Origin: an uncultured Desulfovibrio sp.
GTDB taxonomy: Bacteria > Desulfobacterota > Desulfovibrionia > Desulfovibrionales > Desulfovibrionaceae
DNA length: 10,047 nucleotides
Direction: 5' to 3'
Assembly: GCA_946490455.1 (NCBI GenBank)
Contig: CAMLXE010000041.1
Coordinates: forward strand, 1 to 10,047
Shown: in pieces, positions 6,216-10,047 of the stretch
Layout of the letters: the number at the start of each line of letters is the position of its first letter
How positions within the stretch are numbered: the first letter of the stretch is position 1
The notes under the pieces: generated by a model
Databases searched by the model: none
Told to the model about the DNA's origin: nothing
What the model saw: the letters and a program-made list of their open reading frames with translations, nothing else
Position numbers and translations under genes: made by a program

Positions 6216-7361
6216 GTGAATGATGGTGGAATGAACGATTTTTTCAGGCAGGCTTTTCAGTTGCAACAGGATATGGCGCAGAAATGGTTCGGCCTCATGA
6301 CCGGCACTTCCAGCGAAAGGAAGACTGATGCCGATTCTGAAAAGCAGGAACCGGAAAACCCCTTTATGGCCATGTCGTCCCTTTATGAAAACTGGGCCAA
6401 AAAGTTTATGGAAAACCCGTGGATGAATGTGTCCACTGCCAACGACATGATGAAGGACGCCTTCACCAAAATGATGTCCGGCGGAAAAACACTGGCCGAC
6501 CTTTCTCTTGTCTGGCAACAGCTTCTCGGAAAGGATCCTTTCAAATCCCGTGCAGAAATCCTCAAGTTCCTTGACGAGAACAAGGAAGCCTATACCAAAC
6601 TTGCTCAGGACATGATGCTCCCCTTCGTGCCCGAAACCATGCGTCCCATGTTTGATCAGGCTCAGGAGCTGGTCAAGCAGTACGAGCAGATCGGCAAGGA
6701 CATGATGAAGCCCTGGATGGAACTGGGCGACAGCAGCGTCGAGTCCTTCAGGAAGATGGCCGGCGGCGACATGTCCGCTTCCACTGACTTCTACAAGGCC
6801 GTAACCAAGGCCTATGAAGAGTCCTACGGCAAAATCTTCAATGCTGCCGGTCTCGGTCTGACCAGAGAACAGCATGAAGCGGTCATGACTCAGTTCGACT
6901 CCTACTTCAAGATGATGATCTCCATGACCGAACTCATGGCTCTGATGGGCGAAGTGGCTCGCGAAAACATGATTTCCGTTATTGAAAACTACCAGAAGAT
7001 GTTGGAAGAAGGTAAACAGCCCCTCTCTCTCCGGGAGTTCTACAACCTCTGGATCAAGGTCAACGAAGACGCCTTCATCAAATTTTTTGGTACCCCCCAG
7101 TTCTCCAAGATCTTCTGTGAATTTGCCAAGAAAGCCTGCGAATTCAAAATCCATTTTGACAAGGTAATGGAACAGTGCCTCAGCTGGATTCCTGTTCCCA
7201 AGAATTCCGATATGGCAAGCCTTTATAAGACAACCTACGACCTCAGAAAATCCGATTACAAGAATACTCAGGAAATTGAGGCATTGCGTCAGGAAGTCGC
7301 CTCTTTGCGCGCCATTGTGGAACAACTCGCCAAGCCTGCCGCCAAAAGAGGAGACAAGTAA
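6216..7361 (+). CDS. phaE: Class III poly(R)-hydroxyalkanoate synthase subunit PhaE
   Basis: A 381-residue, strongly helical cytosolic protein rich in Met, Lys, Phe and Trp, with no catalytic residues of its own. It fits the PhaE subunit that pairs with PhaC in class III PHA synthases; PhaE stabilises and activates PhaC and takes part in granule formation. The variable N-terminus is followed by helices carrying NPWMNVSTANDMMKDAF, the central stretch FVPETMRPMFDQAQELV, and the conserved segment LSLREFYNLWIKVNEDAF. The C-terminal part VPKNSDMASLY (327-337) leads into a heptad-like coiled coil (about 355-372, IEALRQEVASLRAIVEQL). That ending matches the family's usual pattern of a conserved pre-coil followed by a short coil. 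Its length is close to the family norm. It starts at GTG 6216 (see the ribosome-binding site). It lies 3 bases upstream of phaC, on the same strand, and is almost certainly co-transcribed with it. Confidence 0.92.
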   Translation: MNDGGMNDFFRQAFQLQQDMAQKWFGLMTGTSSERKTDADSEKQEPENPFMAMSSLYENWAKKFMENPWMNVSTANDMMKDAFTKMMSGGKTLADLSLVWQQLLGKDPFKSRAEILKFLDENKEAYTKLAQDMMLPFVPETMRPMFDQAQELVKQYEQIGKDMMKPWMELGDSSVESFRKMAGGDMSASTDFYKAVTKAYEESYGKIFNAAGLGLTREQHEAVMTQFDSYFKMMISMTELMALMGEVARENMISVIENYQKMLEEGKQPLSLREFYNLWIKVNEDAFIKFFGTPQFSKIFCEFAKKACEFKIHFDKVMEQCLSWIPVPKNSDMASLYKTTYDLRKSDYKNTQEIEALRQEVASLRAIVEQLAKPAAKRGDK

Positions 7362-7364
7362 TTC

Positions 7365-8444
7365 ATGGATACGACAAAAATGTTTACCGATGCCATTCAG
7401 GAAAGCCTTGATTTTCAGGCCAATGTATTGAAAGGAATCCAGACACTGCTTGATCTGCCCAAAGAGGAAATCAAGTCCGACCTTCTTGACAAGGATGAAG
7501 TATTCTCCATCGGCAAGATGAGGCTCTATCACTACAAGCCCGTGAAGACCCACAAGAAGGTTGGCATTCCGGTTCTTATCACCTACGCCCTGGTCAATCG
7601 CCAGTACATGATGGACATTCAGCCCGACCGCTCGGTCATCAAGTCTTTCCTTGAAGCCGGCCTCGACGTGTACATCATCGACTGGGGCTATCCCACGGCC
7701 GAAGACCGCTACATGTCCATGGACGACCATACCAACTGGTACATGGACGAGTGCGTCAACCACATCATCAGGACCACGGGTCACAAAAAGATCAATCTGC
7801 TTGGTGTCTGCCAGGGCGGTACCTTCTCGGTGATCTACACCGCACTGCATCAGGACAAGATCAACGCACTGGTAACCATGGTTACCCCCGTTGACTTCAG
7901 CCCCAACGACGCACTCCTCTTTGCCTGGAGCAAATACATGGATGCAGATGCCATGGTAAACGCCTACGGCGTGATCCCCGGCGAGGTCATGAACATGAGT
8001 TACCTCATGCTCAAGCCCTTCTCGCTGACCCTCGACAAGTACATCGGACTTGCCACGAACAAGAAGATTGAAGACCCGGAATTTCTCGGCAACTTCATGC
8101 GCATGGAAAAATGGATCTTCGACTCCCCGGCTCAGGAAGGCGAAACAATCCGGCAGTTCATCAATGACTGCTACAAGGAAAACAAGCTCATCAAAGGCAA
8201 GCTGGAACTGGGCGGCAAAAAGGTTGACCTGAAGAAAATCACCTGCCCGCTGTTTGCCATCTGTGCCGAATACGACCATCTGGTCCCGCTCTCCTCGAGC
8301 AAGCCAATCATGGATGCCGTGGGCAGTACCGACAAGACCTTTGCCTCCTTCCCTGTCGGTCATATCGGCATGTATGTAAGTTCAAAAAGCCAGAAGGAAA
8401 TTGCTCCCCAAATAGGCGAATGGCTTACCAGCAAGAGCAAATAA
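7365..8444 (+). CDS. phaC: Class III poly(R)-hydroxyalkanoate synthase subunit PhaC
   Basis: A 359-residue alpha/beta-hydrolase-fold enzyme that polymerises (R)-3-hydroxyacyl-CoA into polyhydroxyalkanoate at the granule surface and releases CoA. The lipase-like box reads GVCQGG with the nucleophile at Cys149. The catalytic Asp304 lies in AEYDHLVP and the general base His333 in VGHIGMYV. This triad order and spacing are very close to those of the well-studied Allochromatium class III enzyme. VYIIDWGYP and DECVNHII, ahead of the box, are also family-typical. The roughly 360-residue length and a neighbouring PhaE distinguish class III from the longer class I and II enzymes. The ATG at 7365 follows GAGGAG (7348-7353), which overlaps the end of phaE, so translation may be coupled. 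No phaA, phaB or phasin gene is visible here; precursor supply must be encoded elsewhere. Confidence 0.96.
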   Translation: MDTTKMFTDAIQESLDFQANVLKGIQTLLDLPKEEIKSDLLDKDEVFSIGKMRLYHYKPVKTHKKVGIPVLITYALVNRQYMMDIQPDRSVIKSFLEAGLDVYIIDWGYPTAEDRYMSMDDHTNWYMDECVNHIIRTTGHKKINLLGVCQGGTFSVIYTALHQDKINALVTMVTPVDFSPNDALLFAWSKYMDADAMVNAYGVIPGEVMNMSYLMLKPFSLTLDKYIGLATNKKIEDPEFLGNFMRMEKWIFDSPAQEGETIRQFINDCYKENKLIKGKLELGGKKVDLKKITCPLFAICAEYDHLVPLSSSKPIMDAVGSTDKTFASFPVGHIGMYVSSKSQKEIAPQIGEWLTSKSK

Positions 8445-8521
8445 TCAGCCTTTCCCGCTATGGCAGACACCCTCTGCGCACAGAATTGTCATTCAGCCTG
8501 AACCGGGACAGTTCCAAGATC

Positions 8522-8580
8522 AAAAAGGAACGTCCCGGCATCCCCAATACGGGACTGCCGAGACGTTCCGCCTTTCATTT
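8522..8580. terminator. Bidirectional intrinsic terminator between convergent genes
   Basis: GGAACGTC (8527-8534) pairs with GACGTTCC (8562-8569). Inside it CGGCA pairs with TGCCG, and TCCC pairs with GGGA around a 6-base loop, giving a long 17-pair stem with two small bulges. Read rightwards, the stem is followed by a T-rich stretch (TTTCATTT), which suits the end of phaEC. Read leftwards, it is followed directly by TTTTT (complement of 8522-8526), an even better tail for the convergent gene that ends at 8697. It probably ends both transcripts. Confidence 0.8.
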
Positions 8581-8696
8581 CTGACGGTGTTGCCCACTGG
8601 AGGCCTCTCTCCATCCTGGAAAATCTTCAGCAAGACGCCGGAAGTCTTCTCTCCGTCCCTGCAGAAAACCGACTCCATTCTCTCAACAGTCCTCAG

Positions 8697-9539
8697 CTAA
8701 CAGTGCAACACTTCACGCATCGCCTCCATATCCCGCTCAGGATGCTTTCTGGAGGCGATTTCAAGCAGTCGCACGGAAAGCAGACGATATATTTCTCTCT
8801 GGTCGTTCTTGAGAACACCAAGGTGGCGAGCAACTGTTTTCACGTCATTGCGCTCCATGGGACCGGTGAGAGCCTTTTCCGCTCCCTGCTCCACAAGTTT
8901 CGCTATATTGCCGGAAAGCAGTGGAGCCAGTGCCAGGCGTGCCGTATTCTCATCAAAGCCACACTCTTCAAGCAGATCCCATGCTTCCTGTACAAGGCCC
9001 ACGACCAGATTGCTCGCAAACACTGCGGCAGCATGATATCGAGTTTTATCAATACTTTTCAGGCGTTGAATCTGAAGTTCGGCAGGCAAAAGCCAGTCAT
9101 ACAAGGTCGCAACAGCCGCTGAATCGCCTTCAAGCGTAAAAACTGCCGAAGAAAGACCTTCCCAGCTCTCTTCACGACTGCTGACCGCATACAGAGGATG
9201 CAGTGAACAGGCTCCCAGACAGATGTCTGCCGCCTCCTCCAGAACTGCGGCCGGGAGCGAACCGCTGCAATGGCAAACGAGCTTTCCCTCCAGTGGGCAT
9301 TTCTGCAGCTCTTTCCACACGTCGGCAATACTGCCATCAGGAACCGTAAGAAACAGGATATCACTTTCAGCCACCAGTTCGACCAGTGCGGCAAAATGAT
9401 GACTGGCAGTCAGGGTAGCAGCCAGGTCTGCAGATTCGCCATGCCTGCTGACATAGCCGACAACAGGCAGCCCCTTTTTCCGAAACAGGAGCCCCAGCGA
9501 ACAGCCAACCTTTCCCGCACCAATAAAACCGGCCCTCAT
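8697..9539 (-). CDS. Rossmann-like and DUF2520 domain NAD(P)-binding protein
   Basis: A 280-residue two-domain protein. The N-terminal Rossmann domain opens with FIGAGKVG, a GxGxxG dinucleotide-binding loop at 7-12, and continues through VPDGSI (67-71). HCSGSL (90-95) and SLHPL (112-116) follow, both typical of the family. The C-terminal DUF2520 helical domain carries YHAAAVFASN (168-177) and ALTGPMERND (223-232), where related proteins have a TGPxxRxD motif. The fold resembles prephenate dehydrogenase, pyrroline-5-carboxylate reductase and ketopantoate reductase, so an oxidoreductase acting on a small acid is likely. The substrate is unknown; an alternative ketopantoate reductase role is one possibility I cannot test here. 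The ATG at 9539 is chosen because a GGAGG sits 8 bases upstream. Earlier in-frame ATGs (9554, 9707) would precede the conserved start of the domain. It is a single gene, convergent with phaEC and divergent from the GalE-like gene. Confidence 0.85.
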   Translation of the reverse strand: MRAGFIGAGKVGCSLGLLFRKKGLPVVGYVSRHGESADLAATLTASHHFAALVELVAESDILFLTVPDGSIADVWKELQKCPLEGKLVCHCSGSLPAAVLEEAADICLGACSLHPLYAVSSREESWEGLSSAVFTLEGDSAAVATLYDWLLPAELQIQRLKSIDKTRYHAAAVFASNLVVGLVQEAWDLLEECGFDENTARLALAPLLSGNIAKLVEQGAEKALTGPMERNDVKTVARHLGVLKNDQREIYRLLSVRLLEIASRKHPERDMEAMREVLHC

Positions 9540-9977
9540 TTTCCCAACCTCCATGTTTTTCCTTTTTCCGGTCATCGCCCAAGTCAGAGCATCTCCGAAC
9601 AAGGCAATCGAGACAAGCTGCTTCCCAATATGCAGGCAGAGCAATATCCCTTTCTTTTTCGGTACCGTACTTTTCCCATATGGGGAAGTCTTCTCCCTAA
9701 CGACCATGATGTTCCCTATAATTGGATGGTTGCCTTACGGGGATGAAGTGTTCCATGGCTTCAACCCACATGGCAGTACCGCAGCAACATAGACTTTTTT
9801 ATCCAAACACAACATAATTTCTGTCTTCGCAGTGCATACAAAAACCAGTCCGAGTTGAGAATCCTTCCAATCAAGTTTGACTGTTCCTTCTACTGGAGCC
9901 GGTCAAAAGTGAACGCTTGCATCCCTGGCCGTGCGGGATTAAGCAAAAGGCACGTTTGCTCAAGGAGACAGACCATT
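9540..9977. promoter_or_regulatory. Divergent intergenic region with a CCCATATGGG palindrome
   Basis: This stretch of 438 bases between two divergent genes must carry a promoter in each direction. It holds a perfect 10-bp palindrome, CCCATATGGG, at 9675-9684, extended by TT and GAA at the sides, which may be an operator. No protein-coding gene is apparent. Open frames crossing it lack ribosome-binding sites and family similarity. Confidence 0.4.
9790..9818 (+). promoter_or_regulatory. Possible sigma-70 promoter for the GalE-like gene
   Basis: TAGACT (9790-9795) and CATAAT (9813-9818) are separated by 17 bases. The second hexamer matches the -10 consensus at 5 of 6 positions and the first matches the -35 consensus at 4 of 6. 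It would leave a leader of about 150 bases before the ATG. Other weak hexamers in the region cannot be excluded. Confidence 0.3.
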
Positions 9978-10047
9978 ATGGGAAAAATACTCGTTACCGG
10001 CGGTACAGGCTATCTTGGCACCCACATGCTCGTGGAACTGGTCAGCA
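9978..10047 (+). CDS. GalE-like UDP-sugar epimerase (partial, N-terminus only)
   Basis: Only the first 23 codons lie in the window. They read MGKILVTGGTGYLGTHMLVEL, with the TGGxGYxGxH NAD-binding loop (Gly8, Gly11, Gly14) at the extreme N-terminus. This is the hallmark of extended short-chain dehydrogenases that act on nucleotide sugars. The Gly-x-His ending of the loop favours the UDP-glucose/UDP-galactose 4-epimerase (GalE) group, which feeds lipopolysaccharide and exopolysaccharide synthesis, but other epimerases or dehydratases share it. An AAGGAG (9962-9967) 10 bases upstream supports this start. Confidence 0.7.
   Translation, partial: MGKILVTGGTGYLGTHMLVELVS

Noticed and set aside
6030..8363. 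A 777-codon minus-strand frame opposite phaE-phaC
   Set aside because: It covers two clearly recognised plus-strand genes with intact catalytic residues. Its composition (His/Val/Gly-rich) is what antisense of such codons gives.

Overview
The window looks like chromosomal DNA from a delta-proteobacterial sulfate or sulfite reducer of the Desulfovibrionaceae type. This is inferred from family content and codon style, not from a marker gene. The clues are a class III (PhaE/PhaC) polyhydroxyalkanoate synthase pair, a lone NapH-like polyferredoxin membrane protein, a NimA-type flavin-binding protein, and a type III secretion chaperone-substrate pair, an arrangement known from host-associated members of that group. 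Genes are spaced singly or in pairs, with long gene-poor stretches between them.

Layout. (1) Positions 1-2180, minus strand: a two-gene unit, with a 128-residue CesT-family type III secretion chaperone followed 20 bases later by a large helical protein that runs off the left edge of the window (591 residues visible). No domain was recognised in the large protein. The arrangement is the classic one for a chaperone and its cognate effector, and this is the most interesting part of the window. (2) Positions 2181-2841: an intergenic stretch with a perfect 7-bp inverted repeat, then the amino-terminal stump of an SNF2-type helicase gene that is cut inside its Walker A motif. (3) Positions 2842-3321, plus: a NimA/PPOX-like protein. 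(4) Positions 3431-4765, minus: a polytopic membrane protein with two C-terminal 4Fe-4S motifs. (5) Positions 4766-6215: about 1.45 kb with no recognisable gene. It holds one weak cysteine-rich small ORF, an A-tract palindrome and inverted and direct repeats just upstream of the next operon. (6) Positions 6216-8444, plus: phaE-phaC, which together should form the active PHA synthase; the catalytic Cys149, Asp304 and His333 of PhaC are all present. (7) Positions 8522-8580: a strong hairpin that can act as a terminator in both directions between convergent genes. (8) Positions 8697-9539, minus: a Rossmann-like/DUF2520 NAD(P)-binding protein. (9) Position 9978 to the right edge, plus: the first 23 codons of a GalE-like sugar-nucleotide epimerase.

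Functionally, only two groups clearly act together: the chaperone with its presumed secreted client, and PhaE with PhaC. The rest look like independent single genes. No RNA genes, CRISPR array or intact mobile element were seen.
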